A stretch of 64,000 nt of DNA from Nothopassalora personata (GCA_033816765.1 CM066291.1:310001-374000), one strand, 5' to 3'. Positions 44,531 to 57,306 are shown, counted from the first letter of the stretch. The notes: generated by a model not told the origin, from the sequence alone. Translations and numbers: made by a program.

Positions 44531-45768
44531 CAGGAGGAGGCAATAATCATACTAATCCCTGCTAGTGTAGATCATTCATCTAACCCAATATATCTAGCAT
44601 CTACCACCTTGTATGGCCACCCTCTGCTTCAATGACTGCTTTGCACCTCTCTCTCATACTTTGACAAGCCCTCAATATATCAGATGTAGTTAGTTTTGCC
44701 CACTTAGCTTAGATTGCTGTAACCACTTCAGCCTTTGTAGTTGGAAAATGAAGCCCAATCCTATACTTTAATAGGCTCCAGATATTCTCAATTGGATTGA
44801 GATCTGGTGAGTTAGCTGGCCACCACAATAGCTCTAGGCTATAGGCCTCAAACAAGGCAACTGTCGCCTTAGCCTTATGGGCTGATGCGTTGTCTTGCAT
44901 AATGAGGCTAGGCTGCTGAAAGATAGACTTAGCTTGCTGCTTATAACTGCCCTCTTGTATTAGGGGTACTATCTTCTCGCGATAGGACTCCCTAGTTATA
45001 GACCTATTATCGAATATATAATAGATCTTTAGTCCACTAGCTGATATCCCACCCTGTATCATACAGGCTAAGTACTTCCTAAAGCGAGTGATTAAGCAGT
45101 CTTGGTTATAAGCCTCCTGTGCTGTCCGTGTAACATAGACCTGACCAAAATATCCGCATCGAATAGAGGCTTCATCTGTCCAGATAACGCGCTCCCACTG
45201 TCGATCTGACCAGTCGATATGCTCCCTTGCCTAGCGAAGGCGATCTTATGTTTCTCGGTGAGTAATGGCTTCTTTGTTGCTTCATAGCGACTATAGCCTT
45301 CTTTTGCAAAACCAGCTCGTATCGTACGGATATCGAAGGGTAGGTCCTCTTTAACTGCAATATGGTCAAACCGAAGCCTCCTATAGAAGGCATCAGCAGT
45401 CGCTCTTTCTATAAGACGACGTCGCTTGCGGGTAGTAAGTACGGGAGGTCGTCCCCTTCGTGGTGGTGTGCGTGGGTCTTGTTCTATGCGCAATATAACC
45501 TGAGAGATAACCCCTTTTGTAGTATTGAGCTTTTCAGCAATACGCTGAAGTGACTAGCAGGCGTGCTTATGAAGAGCCCATATCTGGCCCTTCTCGAAGG
45601 TTGTAAATAGGGGACCTCTAGCCATAATAATAAGCGTGTATGTGTGTGTGTATATGGTGAGTGTGTTGACAGAGTCTACTATATACAGGACACTGTTACC
45701 CCTATATCTATCGGGTTAGATGAATGATCTGCACTAGCAGGGGTTAGTATGATTATTGCCTCCTCCTG
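44531..45768 (-). mobile_element. Tc1/mariner DNA transposon (1,238 bp)
   Basis: Bounded by TA target duplications (44529-44530 and 45769-45770). The terminal inverted repeats, about 55 bp and nearly perfect, begin CAGGAGGAGGCAATAATCAT and run to CATCTAACCC. The single gene inside encodes a DDE transposase on the minus strand, now broken. Confidence 0.93.
44707..45625 (-). pseudogene. Tc1/mariner transposase, broken
   Basis: Starts MARGPLFTTFEKGQ at 45625, followed by a helix-turn-helix DNA-binding region (LQRIAEKLNTTKGVISQV) and a basic GRPP linker. The catalytic domain keeps the first Asp in WTDEAS (about 45,170), the second Asp in MQDNASAHKA (about 44,900) and the Glu in NSPDLNPIENIW (about 44,800), the DD34E spacing of Tc1-like enzymes. 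It is disabled by a TAG near 45,560 (Gln or Trp position), a one-base loss near 45,245 that shifts the frame, and a TAG near 45,233. The two stops are CA/TG to TA changes, as RIP makes. Confidence 0.88.
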
Positions 45769-45770
45769 TA

Positions 45771-46570
45771 CATATTGAGAAGCTCTTGGAGGAACAAGAG
45801 CCTCAAACTGCCCGCATTGGCGCTGTCTCCGACTCGACCAATAGCGACAACTCACCTACAAGGCACATCCAGGACGCTGCACGGCTCACCTTACTAAAAG
45901 CTCCTCACCTCCGACACTAGCGGCGAGAGCTCGGTCCAGTGAGCTCACGCTGTCAGGTGGTGAGGCCTCCAATGCGCATCCCTTCGACAGGCAGTCGAGA
46001 CCTGATGAGCGTGTTGGGAGTATCGACGAGCCAAGGCGAACAGCACATTGGTTGCTGTGTACGGGCCACTTCTGGGTTTTCCGTGACAAGCCGCCGTAGC
46101 CGCGATTCGGTGAATGTGCCAAGTTCTGCGAGAGAGCCATCATGAGAGTGTCCATATCGTCATCGCTGAGCGCACTGTACGATCCGCATTTTCTGAGCAC
46201 CACTGAGATGCCTCCACCACACGAGCTCAATCAGCGAATTTGATAAGCCGTGTGCCAGGCGCGACAAGTTTGGCGCGGTCCATCGAGTAGCAACAACGCT
46301 GTAATCATGGCATCCGGCGATTTTAGAGCTTGAAGGAGAAGTCGTCGGAAGCTTCGCAGCGTGAGGAGACAAGCATCTGGTGGTACCGTGGATGGATATC
46401 AAGCCATGTCGTGATACGGCGCGAGAAACAGATTCGGGCTGTATGCTCGGAACTCGCGGCGCAAAGGCAAAGACATACAAGGCTGCATTGATTGATGGAA
46501 GGCTGAGGTGCAAGGTGATATGTAGAAGGTGCGGAAGAGAAGGAAGTCATGGCTTGGAAGCGCCCTTGCC
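45771..46570. other. Intergenic region with short frames only
   Basis: About 800 bp of normal composition between the Tc1 element and copia-2. Overlapping minus-strand frames (46230-45886, 46513-46160, 46550-46323) have no recognised domain. The copia-2 insertion at 46,576 separates this stretch from 54,600 onward, which was once contiguous. Confidence 0.5.
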
Positions 46571-46575
46571 GCCGC

Positions 46576-46751
46576 TGTTGTGAATCAGGTGACCAAGGTC
46601 CATGTTAGTTAGGACTTGGCACACACACACTATATCACACTGTTTTCTGTAGCCAGATAGTCTCACACCTTGTGGCAATTTATAAGGGTTACTAATCCAC
46701 CCTATCGTTTTAATCTAGAAGCTTATACTCGTTAAATACCTAATTATAACA
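46576..46751 (+). repeat. 5' LTR of copia-2 (176 bp)
   Basis: Starts TGTTGTGAATC and ends ATTATAACA. Direct repeat of 54422-54599; several differences are CA/TG to TA transitions. Confidence 0.93.
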
Positions 46752-46763
46752 GGTTATAAGCCC
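46752..46763 (+). other. Primer-binding site of copia-2
   Basis: GGTTATAAGCCC directly follows the LTR, the same 12 bases as in copia-1. It is complementary, but for one RIP-type change, to the anticodon arm of initiator tRNA-Met. Confidence 0.7.
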
Positions 46764-46979
46764 GGGTGCTCCTCTGCCTATCTAATTTAAAACCTGAATC
46801 GTTATCGAAGCTCTATTAAGGATTAGCTTGCCTTGCTAGTGGACTTAACCCTGCATTTGTTTTACGGACAACTACCTAATCGATTTAAGAACTACTATAG
46901 GAGATCGGCACTAAGCACTAGTACTATAGTATAGCATCTAAAAGAGCTAGACTAGGTATAGAGTTTAGAAACAATACCT

Positions 46980-47305
46980 TGTTACGGATCAGTTCTACGA
47001 GGTAGAAGGAATCCAGCACCGGAGAACCAATGACGGTGTGGGCCCGTGGGGGACACGTCAGAGGTCACGTGAGTCCGGACGACCAGACGACCAGACGACC
47101 GGACGACCTGGTCGAACGGTCGAACACGACGCCAAGACATGGCACTATATAGACGACGCTCCTTAGCGAGTAGATAGGAGCTTCGTGCTCAACTCATTTC
47201 AAGTATACACCATATACTGTTTGGGACCACTACCTTCTCAACGAGTCAGAGACATCACTGCAAAGATCCAAGCCCAGTTGGGATAACGTACAGCGGTTCC
47301 TAACA
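46980..47305 (+). repeat. Solo LTR, family B copy 3 (326 bp)
   Basis: Starts TGTTACGGATC and ends GGTTCCTAACA, with identical duplications TACCT (46975-46979, 47306-47310). Contains the family-B TATA core (near 47,145) preceded by a GACCAGAC/GACGACC array at 47,078-47,125. Not RIP-mutated, although it sits in RIP-mutated copia-2. Confidence 0.93.
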
Positions 47306-50300
47306 TACCTCTAGCAACCTAGTAAGATCCGCTAAGGATAACTAGGTGCTTAGGAAAGGCGTGTAGTTCTAGGCATAGAAATCTATGCTAATTAGCGTAC
47401 TGCTAGAGAAGGATCTAGTTAGATACGTAATCTATAATCTAGACTAGGTTAACCTAAAGTACGCTCTAAATAGGGCAGCTTATAATTAACCCTAAGATAT
47501 AACTAAGAATGTCTAAGATAAGACTGCCTAGAATAAAGCCCCTTAGGACATTACTAGTAGTGTAGGATATAAAGCTGCCTACAAGCGATAGAAGAAAGAG
47601 GACATATAAGCATATAGCTGTTACGGTTCTGATCTGGGGCTGAAGGAAGCTAACCAATCAGACCTCCACAATTGGTGGGCGCTTCCGCCCGAGAAGTGCT
47701 CTCTCACCCGCAGGAATAAAACCAAGGAACCGAGAGAGCAACTGAAGTGATCTCGTTGATCTCGTTGATCTCGGTGATCTCGAGAGAGCATGGAGAGCAT
47801 GGAGAGCACGGAGAGCAAACGCTCTATCTCCTTTGTATTTAGGAACGCTAGAAACCCTTATGGTTCTGATGCGTTCAACTCATGTTACTATCTCACTGAT
47901 TGGAATACAACTCTTATTCCTATCATTCATCTTCGCTCAGCTTGCTTCAGCCTCTCCAAAGAATAATACCGCCACGTGACTTGACTTATCTCTCTTTTGA
48001 GACTAGCCCTGGAACGAGACAATAACAATAGCATTATTATAGCTAGATTGGATTCTACCCTAAGGCTAAACTTTAGAGATGTAGATAAGTTAGCTAAGGA
48101 ATTATATAATTTGATTAAGGCAATATATAAGCTAGTTATTACAATTAATCTGTATAACACTCTAAAGGCAGTTAGGCACATTAAACTAGATACTACAAGA
48201 TCTAATACATTAAAGTACTATAAAGACTTTTAAGCATAGGTAAATAACAATAAGACTGCTATAGAGCAATTTATTAGATCTTCCCTAGTTAATAACAAGT
48301 TAAGGCTTAAATCCTTTTTTGTCCTCCTAGATAGCATCTATAGATTGTACTTTATTAAAGGTCTAAACTATGTCGAATAGCTTAGGACATAGAGACACAA
48401 CAATCCCCTAGAATTAACTACCCTAGAGAGAATGTTTACAACTCTTAGGAAGGAGTAAGTACCTGCTACCTATAAGCCTAGCAATAGCTTTGTTAGAGCA
48501 TTCTTAAGTAAGAATAATAATAAGCAGTGCATATAGTGCTTACATAAGCACACTAACGCGAACTGCTATAAGCAGCATCTAGAGAAGAATCCTAGGAATA
48601 GGTCTAAGAAGGGTAAAGACACCCTAAAGGATAGGGTAAAGAAGGTGAAGGGCAGCAAATCCCCTAGTAAGAGGATTGCTATAGTAATTAATAACTAGTT
48701 AGACTTATTATGTAATTAGGAGCACAGCTCTAACAGTAATAGGGACTGGAGATAACTATATAGGAGGTCTAGAGTAGCTATTGCAGTTGCATAACTAGTG
48801 TGTATAGGAAGGATAGTAGCTACCGCATTAAACCTAATGTTAATAGACAAAGTCTATAACATAGGTACATCCTTCTATATCTGCAATAATCTTGTAGACC
48901 TTTAGAATGTTAGGCTAAGACTAAGGCCTATATACTTCTTATAGGCCGTTAGGTAAGGATCTCTTACGACTAAAGGAGAATTAGAGTAGGTTATAAAGAA
49001 CTATCTTAGTTAAGAGACTACCCTCCTCCTTCGTAATGTGCTTTACTTACTAGAGTTAGATACAATACTAATCTCTATAGAACTCCTATATAAGAAACAT
49101 AGAGTTTACCTAGATAGACTATCTAAAATGCTATTCTAGAAGGACAAGCCTATAGGCTTAGTTAAGATAATGAAAAATGTTATTGTCTTTAGGAACCTTA
49201 GGGTAAAGAGGGGTTCTAGGAAGGATAAAGATAGATTAGTACTAAAAGGACTTGCTGCTCTTGCATTTACTAAGCTAAGAACTAATACAGTTAGATAGCA
49301 TTAAAGGCTTAGGCATATTAGAAGCATACTACTTAATACTACAAAAGGAGCAGTTAAGGGCCTAGAAAATATTAATACTATAGAGTTAGGGCACTATAAG
49401 ACTTGTAAGCTTATAAGGTTATAAAGAGTTGTTTTAAGAATCCCTAGGAGACCTACACTAGAGGCATTAGATAAAATCTATGCTAACCTAGTTAGTCTAA
49501 TTACTCCACTCTCCTATAATAGTTACGTATATTGCCTTATGCTTACGTGTGCTAAAACTAGGATAAGATAGTGCTTGCTACTTCTAAAGAAAAGTAATAC
49601 TCTAATAGCAATTAAGACTTAACTTACTATAATGTGGAACTACTATAAGAAGAAACCTAAGATCTAGTTCTTAGATAGTAGTAGGGAATTTAATAACATT
49701 AAACTTAGAACACATGCCTAATATAAAGGAATTAGATAGGATTTTGCATTACTATATACACCTAAGTAGAATGGAATTGCTAAAGCTTCGAATAAAGTTA
49801 TTATTAACAAGGCTAGAGCTATGCTTGTAGACTCTAGCTTACTACAGAACCTCTAGCCCTAGGCTATAGATTTTGTATGCTATATCACGAACCGCCTCTT
49901 CAACTTAACAATAAAAAATGTACTATAGATTAACTTTAAGAAGGACCTAGGCATTAATGTTAAAGAGATAGACTTAAGGAATATAAGGAGGTTTGGATGT
50001 AAAGCATATAAACATAACGACAATTATACTAAGTCCAAAAAGTTCTCTATAAGGGCGGACATATAGTAGCATATAGGATTCTAGGGTAGTTTATTAACTA
50101 ACTACCTACTGTGGAAGCTATAGTAGGAGAAAGGAAAATAGGTCTATAAGATAACCTATTCCCCCTATGTAACTTTTAATAAAGATTTCTTATAGAACTC
50201 GCAATACTAAATCCCTATAGGCAAGCAGGTCGCTTAGGGGGAGTAGACAGGGTAGAATGTTAAGAGCTCCTAGCTTACTGCTAGTAATAAGCATACTGTC

Positions 50301-52500
50301 CTAGATAACGAGATCACCTTCCTTAGACATCCCTATAATAACCCTAAGGACCCTTACTATAAAGGTATTCATATGCCTTATAAAGGGCTACACGAGCTAG
50401 AAGCGAGTCACTAACCCTATAAACCTTTAAGGGGAGCTATGTAGCTAGAGGGGGAGCTACTGCAGCATAGTAACTAACCTAAAACATAAAGGGCTTCGTA
50501 ACAAGACTCCCCTAACTAAGGTCAGTCTTAGGGGGAGCATAGGACAGAAGATTCACGTCTACTATTTAGAGACACATCCCCCTAGCTCTAGGAACAGTCT
50601 CCTATAGAGCATACCTAGCTCTAGGAACAATCTCCTATAGAGTACACCTAGCTCTAGGAACAATCCCCTATAGAGCATAAGCCTTAGACTTTATAGTCTA
50701 AAGAGCTATACTAAGAAGACACAGCCCTAGCTATGTAAGAAGACCCTAATTAGGCTATAACACCATTCTACCCTACCCTACACATTAGTAAGAGGAAGAG
50801 AGATAGGACTTATAAGCCTATAAAGACTAAATAAGCCAAGGTCTATCCTAAGCTAACTAGGAGAAGTTTAAGACAGAATAGATCCTATTATAATTATAGC
50901 AAACTTAAGAAAGTATTCGCTATAATAGCTATAGATAATATAAAGAAGGGGAAGCTTATAGATCCTACTACCCTAACTAAAGCATTAAACAGACCTAATA
51001 GAGCTAAATAGATTAGGGCAATTAGAAAGGAATTTAACTCCTTAGAAGACATAGAATATGTTGCATAGATCCTATTATAGAAAGTCCCTAAGGGCAGGAA
51101 ACTGCTTATAGGAAAATAGGTCCTGCACTACAAGTATCTTCCTAATAGGTCTATTAAGAAGCGTAGAGCTAGATAGGTAGCAAAGGAGTTTACTTAAAAG
51201 TAAGGGACAGACTATGTTAAAACCTTTACTCTAACCCTAAGGCTACTAACAAGTAGGATTCTCCTAGCCCTATACACAGTTCTTAGCTAGAAGAGGAGAC
51301 AGATTAATGTTAAAACAGCATTTATAAACCCTAACATTAATAGACCTTTATACATTAAACTACTAGAAGGGGTAGAACTTATTAAGAAAGATCTATCTAA
51401 CAAAGTCCTAGAAATCAAGAAGGGACTATATAGATTGAAATAAGCTACAAATCTCTAGTACTATGATGCTAAGGAAGCTCTAGAAGAATTAGGCCTAAAG
51501 AGACTTAATTCTAATGTATATCTTTTTTAGGGGGAGAATCTTTTAGTTCTCCTATATGTAGATAACTTTTAGATCTTTAGCGACAGTAATTAGAAGATTA
51601 ACAAGTTTATTACTAGACTAAAGAAGAAGTACTCTATTAAAACTGTTAATACCAATCTTTTCCTAGGCATGCAACTAAAGAGTAAAAAGAATAGAGATCT
51701 CTATGTCTCCTAAAAGCACTATGCTTTAGAGAAACTTTAGAAACATAGCCTAGACTTAGCTAAAAGTGTTAAGTATCCCCTTAACCGCCTATATAAAGCT
51801 TATAAAGAGCAATGCAATATATAGAATTACAATCTATTTAACACATTAATTGGGGAACTCTAGTACCTAGCTAACTAGACTAGGCTAGATATCTCCTATA
51901 TAACAAACCACCTAGCTAAATTCTTAGCTAATCCTTTAGCAGAACATATTGCTATAGTAAAGCATGTTTAGAGATACATTGCTAGAACAATTAACAAGTG
52001 CCTAATCTTTAGAAAAACACAATCCCTAAAGCTAGAGATCTACATAGACTCTAATTTCTCTAGAGATCCAATAGGTAGATTAACCTTAGGACTCCTAGTT
52101 AAAATAGCTAGAAGTCCTATTATCTAGAAATCCAACCTGTAGAAGGAGATAGTGCTATTAAGCACTAAAGTAGAGTATGTAGCCTTGACTAAATGCTGCA
52201 GGGAAGTAATGTAGTTAAGAAATCTACTCTATAAAACCTAGAAAATAACTAACTATAAAGCTTAAGCCTTTAAGATCTTTGTAGACAACTAGTCTACTAT
52301 TAAGCTAGTTAGAGATTACACTAACTATAGAAGAACTAAGCATATTAGACTAAGGAACCATTTTTGTAGACATGTTTATAAAGAAGACTTAATTGTAGTT
52401 AAGTATATCCCTACTATATAGCAGCTTATAGATTAGCTTACAAAGCTAAAGTTACTAAACTATATTCTCTAAGGGAGGCTTCTAGAGACTAACCACACTT
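47306..52500 (+). pseudogene. RIP-destroyed copia-2 gag-pol
   Basis: Broken polyprotein interrupted by the family-A solo LTR. A Gag fragment follows that LTR (about 48,030-48,480), with a zinc knuckle of C-X2-C-X4-H-X4-C form at about 48,526-48,564 that contains a TAG. Integrase lies at about 49,290-50,000, reverse transcriptase at about 51,020-51,580 with YVDN in place of YVDD near 51,557, and RNase H at about 52,020-52,400. Stops fall at Gln and Trp codons. Inactive. Confidence 0.85.
47619..48027 (+). repeat. Solo LTR, family A (409 bp)
   Basis: Starts TGTTACGGTTC and ends ACAATAACA, with identical duplications ATAGC (47614-47618, 48028-48032). Almost free of RIP and homologous over its full length to the RIP-mutated gypsy-3 LTR at 13297-13701. 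Contains short GATCTCGTT and GAGAGCATG tandem words. Confidence 0.93.
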
Positions 52501-54410
52501 TCATTTATACATAGCAAGACCTTTATTTATTCACAAGTATTTATAAAGCAATATCTCATTTGTTTAGAGACAGTAGAGGAAAGTTTTTATTTATTAGCCT
52601 TAAGGGCTAGATTCATTTAGGGTATTACATATCTTACTATGCTTATGCAACTAGACTATAGAGAGGCCTGCTTTAGAACCGCCTTTTAAGGCAAGATCTA
52701 GTTCATTATTATAGACTCCAATTTAGGGGAGCTATAGTAACAAAACAAAAGAAAATAGAGAAGTAGACCGCCCTTGCTTATAACGGCTATTTTATCCTTT
52801 AGCCCTAACTAAATTACTAAGACCTAATGCAAGTACACTATCTAGACTACTACTTGCTACTAAAACTACTAGAGCCTCTAGAACCCCTCTTATAGGAACT
52901 CGAGTTTAATATAGCACCCTCCTAAAAGTTATTATTAGTGCCTAAGCGCTGTAGGAACTAACGAATTAAGGTAGTAACCTTATCCTAAGAGAGGGAGTTA
53001 GAGAATAGGAGGCGAAGCTCTAGGAGGACAGTTCTAGAACTATTACTAGGAGCCCTAGAGATACTTAGGCGCTAGTCTATATCGCTAGGGATAAGCTAGG
53101 TAGGTAGCATCTAAAGACTATATCTAGAGGTACTTATGCTAGGAGAGTATAGAACTAGAGATAGGAAGCCCTTACGTAGAGGACTGCTACGTATAATAGG
53201 AGGAGATCGACTATACTATGCACTACCCTAGAATGCAGCACTAGCGGAGCGAGTATAACCTACACTAGGCTACTAGTAGGTTCTAGATAGACTAGCGGCA
53301 CTCTGCTATAGGGTCCGTAGAGAAAAGAAGCTACACTTATCGTAATAATTGTTAAGAGCGTAGTTAGTATAGTAGCCCTTAAACTATCCTAGAATAGTGT
53401 AGTAGCTAGAAAAGGGAAGGTTAGATCTCTCCTTATAGCGGTTATAGGCGCTGCCAAAGTACTAAATAAGATAGTCTATAGCGGAAGCCTATAAGGTAGG
53501 AAGGTAGTTCTAACTACTATTAAGGTTTATAGTAATAATGTTAGAAATACGACCTTAAGGGTTAACTGTTATATAATCAAAATCCTAGGCAGCCGCGTTA
53601 ATCTAACCCTAGTTCGGTAGATTAGTAATACTACCCTTAGTAGTTAGAAGCTTCTTCTTATAGAAGGTAACCTTAAGGGATGCTATAGTAAGCTACAAGG
53701 TTATATTCTTCTTAGTGATCTTACGCCTACTCTCGATAATCTGCTTAACTAGTCTAAGTGCCTTAATAAGGGTCTTACGCTTAGAGATTCTACTAGATAT
53801 AGGTAGACCCTTTCTACTATTACTAGGAGAACGCTTATTAGGATCTTAATCGTTACTAGAGCTAGATCTACTACTAAAGACATTGCTAGTACTACTAAAC
53901 TAGTTTATAGGAGTCCACTTAACAACATCTACTATAATGCTACTTATATATTAGCAATACCCTTAAAACACTATTATATATATAGCATACCTTACTAAAA
54001 GCTTCTTGAAAAGCTTTAAGAATAGGTGTGTAGTAGTTGTTAGGGTGTATAAGTGTATATAGTAGTCTAAAAAAGGTAGAAAGAGAGGTATAAAGTAGTA
54101 TAAAGTAGAGAGAGTTGTTTAGTAAAGAACTAGCTTCTTTTATGCGTACCTACGAGGTTTGTGCGTTGCTGCCTAGCTAGACCTTCTTAAGCCGAGAGAA
54201 CCTTCTATTCACTTCTAAAAGCGGAAAGATAAGGCCTAAGTATGTCTAAGAGTAGGTCTCTTACATATGCAAATCTAATAAGATTACTGTCCTTAGTATA
54301 TGCTTGCTTATAGCAGAAACCTAGTATCTAGAACTAGTAAAAGTGTTCGAGACTAATATAGCAACATAGGTAATATCAAGTTAATTAGACCGTCTTTATA
54401 GTAGTCAGTC
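52501..54410 (+). other. Extra 1.9-kb region between copia-2 RNase H and 3' LTR
   Basis: Copia elements usually end soon after RNase H. Here RIP-degraded DNA continues to the purine tract. On the plus strand, about 52,800-53,330 shows an interrupted Leu/Arg/Glu-rich reading frame with stops at possible Gln/Trp codons. I recognise no domain. It could be an additional gene, a captured sequence or another nested repeat. Confidence 0.55.
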
Positions 54411-54421
54411 TAAAGGGGGAG

Positions 54422-54599
54422 TGTTGTAAATCAGGTGACTAAGGTCTATGTTAGTCAGGACTTAGCACACACACACACTATATTACACTGTTTTCTGTAG
54501 CCAGATAGTCTCACACCTTGTGGCAATTTATGAGGGTTACTAATCCACCCTATCGTTTCAATCTGGAAGCTTGTACTCGTCAAATACCTAATTACAACA
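54422..54599 (+). repeat. 3' LTR of copia-2 (178 bp)
   Basis: Starts TGTTGTAAATC after a purine tract and ends ATTACAACA. Pairs with 46576-46751. Confidence 0.93.
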
Positions 54600-54604
54600 G
54601 CCGC

Positions 54605-55469
54605 CACAGCCGTTCCCAAACAATGTGTCAGAGAGAGAGGTAGCGAACTCACACCGATCCAGCCACTTCTCGCGCCGAGTCACTGTCCATCTTCAGCTCT
54701 CCTCCATCTTGATACCATGATGCACAACGCTACGTGTATCATCTCCCGACAGGCATACAGCGACGAGTCCGACATGGCGACTACGGCCTGCCCGGACGTC
54801 GATGTGGCAACACAAAGCTTCGACCAGTACTTCATGTACCGGAGAATTCTGCGACTCTTCCCAGCTATGCCAGAGGAGCGCCTGTTACCACCTCCGGCAC
54901 TGTGATGTCTGCCACTATCGCAGATGACATGGTAGCATCTCATTGCCTTGTGGCTTGGTGAGGCAACTTGGACAACATGAGAACAGAACTTGCGCCTTGG
55001 CAATATGAGTCGTCTCTTGTATACGTGCCTTCAACGAGAAACACGTTCCTCGAGCACCACAAGCAAAGCAGCGTTGAACGAAGCAGCACAAATGCAGCTA
55101 CCTTACAATCGTCCGCGCGCAGCACCTCGTGCTACACTGCACCCCGCCCCGCATCCATTACCGCAGGATCGTGGAGAAATTGGAGATCTACACGCTGTCA
55201 ATGTCAGTGGCTTCTTTCAATTGGCGGAGGCTCTGCTCTCTATGCCACCTCGAGACGGGTCCGAAGCGAAGAGCGGTGCCTATGGCGCGCACATGACTCT
55301 CACGCAGATGGCAAAATCGTGCGTCAGCCCAGCATGATCGGCTGCGCTGGCGGCATTGTCCATACGTGCAGTGAGCACTCATTGACGCGGGTCGGCGAAG
55401 ACTGGATACAATTTCATCAATTTCGCACCTTTCTCCTCTTTCACTTCATTTTACGCACCACGGCCCATC
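54605..55469. other. Region upstream of the MFS gene, no gene seen
   Basis: About 865 bp of normal composition with overlapping short frames on both strands and no recognised domain. Likely contains the MFS promoter and leader. Confidence 0.55.
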
Positions 55470-57306
55470 ATGGCCACCACGGAGAGCAAGGTAGAAAAGC
55501 CAACCAGAATCGAGCATGCCGATGACAGCTCCGACAACCTCGAGAAAGCGGTCCACGAAGGACGTGGAGAGCCGTGCGACGGCGACTTGCCCATTTACAA
55601 CGACAAGGAGACTACTAGGATTCTGCGAAAGGTCGACTACCGTCTCGTACCGATGCTAACACTGCTGTACCTTTTGGCGTTCTTGGTATGTCCTCGAAGA
55701 TGACATGCGCGTCCAATTGCGAGAGCAGTACAGCTGAATTCTCTTCGTACACCAGGATCGAGGCAATATCGGAAACGCCAAAGTCGCCGGCATGAACGAA
55801 ACGCTAAAATTGACGGGCACACAATACAACCTCGCATTGACAGGTCATTGACAGCGGCCAGCTTCCGCCACCGCAACAGCTAACAACATACTAGTCTTCT
55901 TCTTCCCCTACGCGATCTTTGAGGTGCCGAGCAACATTGTACTTAAGCTTGTTCAACCATCGGACTGGATCATGATCTTAATGGTATCATGGGGCATAGT
56001 CATGACATGTCAAGGGATTGTCAAGGACTACAAACAACTCTACGTTACGAGAATATTGTTGGGACTCACCGAGGCAGGCTTCTTTCCAGCAGCCTCCTAC
56101 CTCCTCACGACTTGGTATTGTCGCTTCGAAGTTCAGACCCGCCTTGCAGTCTTCTTCAGCGCTGCATCGCTTGCTGGCGCCTTTTCTGGAATCCTAGCTT
56201 TCGGTATCGAGAAGATGGATGGTGTTGCTGGGTTGGAGGGGTGGAGATGGATGTGAGTCTTCTCTTGACTCTCCTTGGCAGCGAGTGCAGTCCGACGCAT
56301 GATCCCAATCTCTGACATCTCACAGCTTCATCCTGGAAGGTATTGTCACTGTGGCCGTGGGCTGCACGCTTCACTGGACCTTGCCGGATTCTCCCGAGAC
56401 CGCATCATTCCTCACCAGTCAGCAGAAGTCAATCATTGAGCGCCGGCTTATGCAAGATGCTGGCACCAAGGCTGGCCACGTCAATACACGCGACGGCTTC
56501 TCGTGGCATTTCTTGAAGGAAGCACTTCTCGAGTGGAAGATATGGCTCGCCGTCATCATCTACTGGGGTAACTCGATCTGTCTCTACGGCTTCACGTTTA
56601 CCGCGCCCACGATCATTCTCGGACTTGGCTATGAGACATGGCAAGCACAATTACTGACAGTACCGATATATGTGCTTGGAGCGATCTCGACAGTCTTTTT
56701 CAGCTGGCTGGCCGATCGCAATCAAGTTCGCTGGCCGTTCGTTGTGGGACCATACAGCATTGCTATCTGTTGCTTTATCGCTCTCCTGGCGATACCGCAT
56801 CCTAGGTATCCTGGCCTCACCTATGGATTCCTGTTTGGGATCCCGGCGGGAGGTGAGCGTCCTACCATTCTGGCCGTGTCAAGATTGAATGCTCACAGTG
56901 GACCCAGTATATCCTCCTCTGATCACGATTTTGAGCTGGGTCGGTAACAACCTCGCACCGACATGGAAGCGAGCGATAGGAATGGCTCTGCTCATCAGCA
57001 TCGGCAACCTTGGTCAGTTGTGTGAACCGCTTCATTTATCCTCCGGGTACTAATGGCCCACAAGGCGGTGCCATAGGATCAAACATCTATCTTTCGTCGC
57101 AAGCTCCCAAGTATCCCCTAGGCTTCGGCCTGTGTTTGGGGATTCTCTCAGCTGCAGTCATTGCCACGATGCTACTGAGAATTGCATACACTAGAATCAA
57201 CAAGACTCGCGATCGTCTGACGGAGGCCGAGGTCAGAGCGACATACACAGAGGCTGAACTGCTTGACATGGGAGACAAAAGCCCATTGTACAGATATGTT
57301 ATCTAG
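55470..57306 (+). CDS. MFS transporter, anion:cation symporter (Dal5/allantoate permease type)
   Basis: Plasma-membrane permease of the Dal5/Tna1 family, which takes up carboxylates, allantoate or nicotinate-like acids with protons; the substrate is not readable. Six exons: 55470-55685, 55756-55843, 55895-56252, 56326-56852, 56908-57012 and 57065-57306, all GT-AG, giving 511 residues. A hydrophilic N-terminus (about 55 residues) precedes helix 1 (LVPMLTLLYLLAFL), then DRGNIGNAKVAGM, the family hallmark. Exon 3 holds FFFPYAIFEVPSNI and RILLGLTEAGFFPAASYLL, and exon 4 LPDSPETASFL at the central loop, then WLADRNQVRWPFV. Exon 5 has NNLAPTWKRAIGMALLISIGNLGG, another typical block. The length is normal (about 500). 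Each join restores a known motif in frame. Confidence 0.92.

Larger units (their letters stand above)
46576..54599 (+). mobile_element. Full-length Ty1/copia element copia-2, RIP-degraded (8.0 kb)
   Basis: Two LTRs (46576-46751 and 54422-54599) bound the element, with identical target duplications GCCGC at 46571-46575 and 54600-54604, so both ends are original. The primer-binding site follows the left LTR, and a purine tract (54412-54421) precedes the right LTR. Two foreign solo LTRs (46980-47305, 47619-48027) are nested in the 5' part. The element is long for copia because of those insertions and about 1.9 kb of extra sequence after RNase H. Confidence 0.93.

Noticed and set aside
45886..46550. 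Possible host gene next to copia-2, interrupted by its insertion
   Set aside because: Joining the flanks across the GCCGC duplication gives no recognised protein, and frames on both sides are short.
54605..55469. Several 60-185-codon frames upstream of the MFS gene
   Set aside because: Overlapping on both strands with low-complexity translations and no domain; treated as promoter and leader region.
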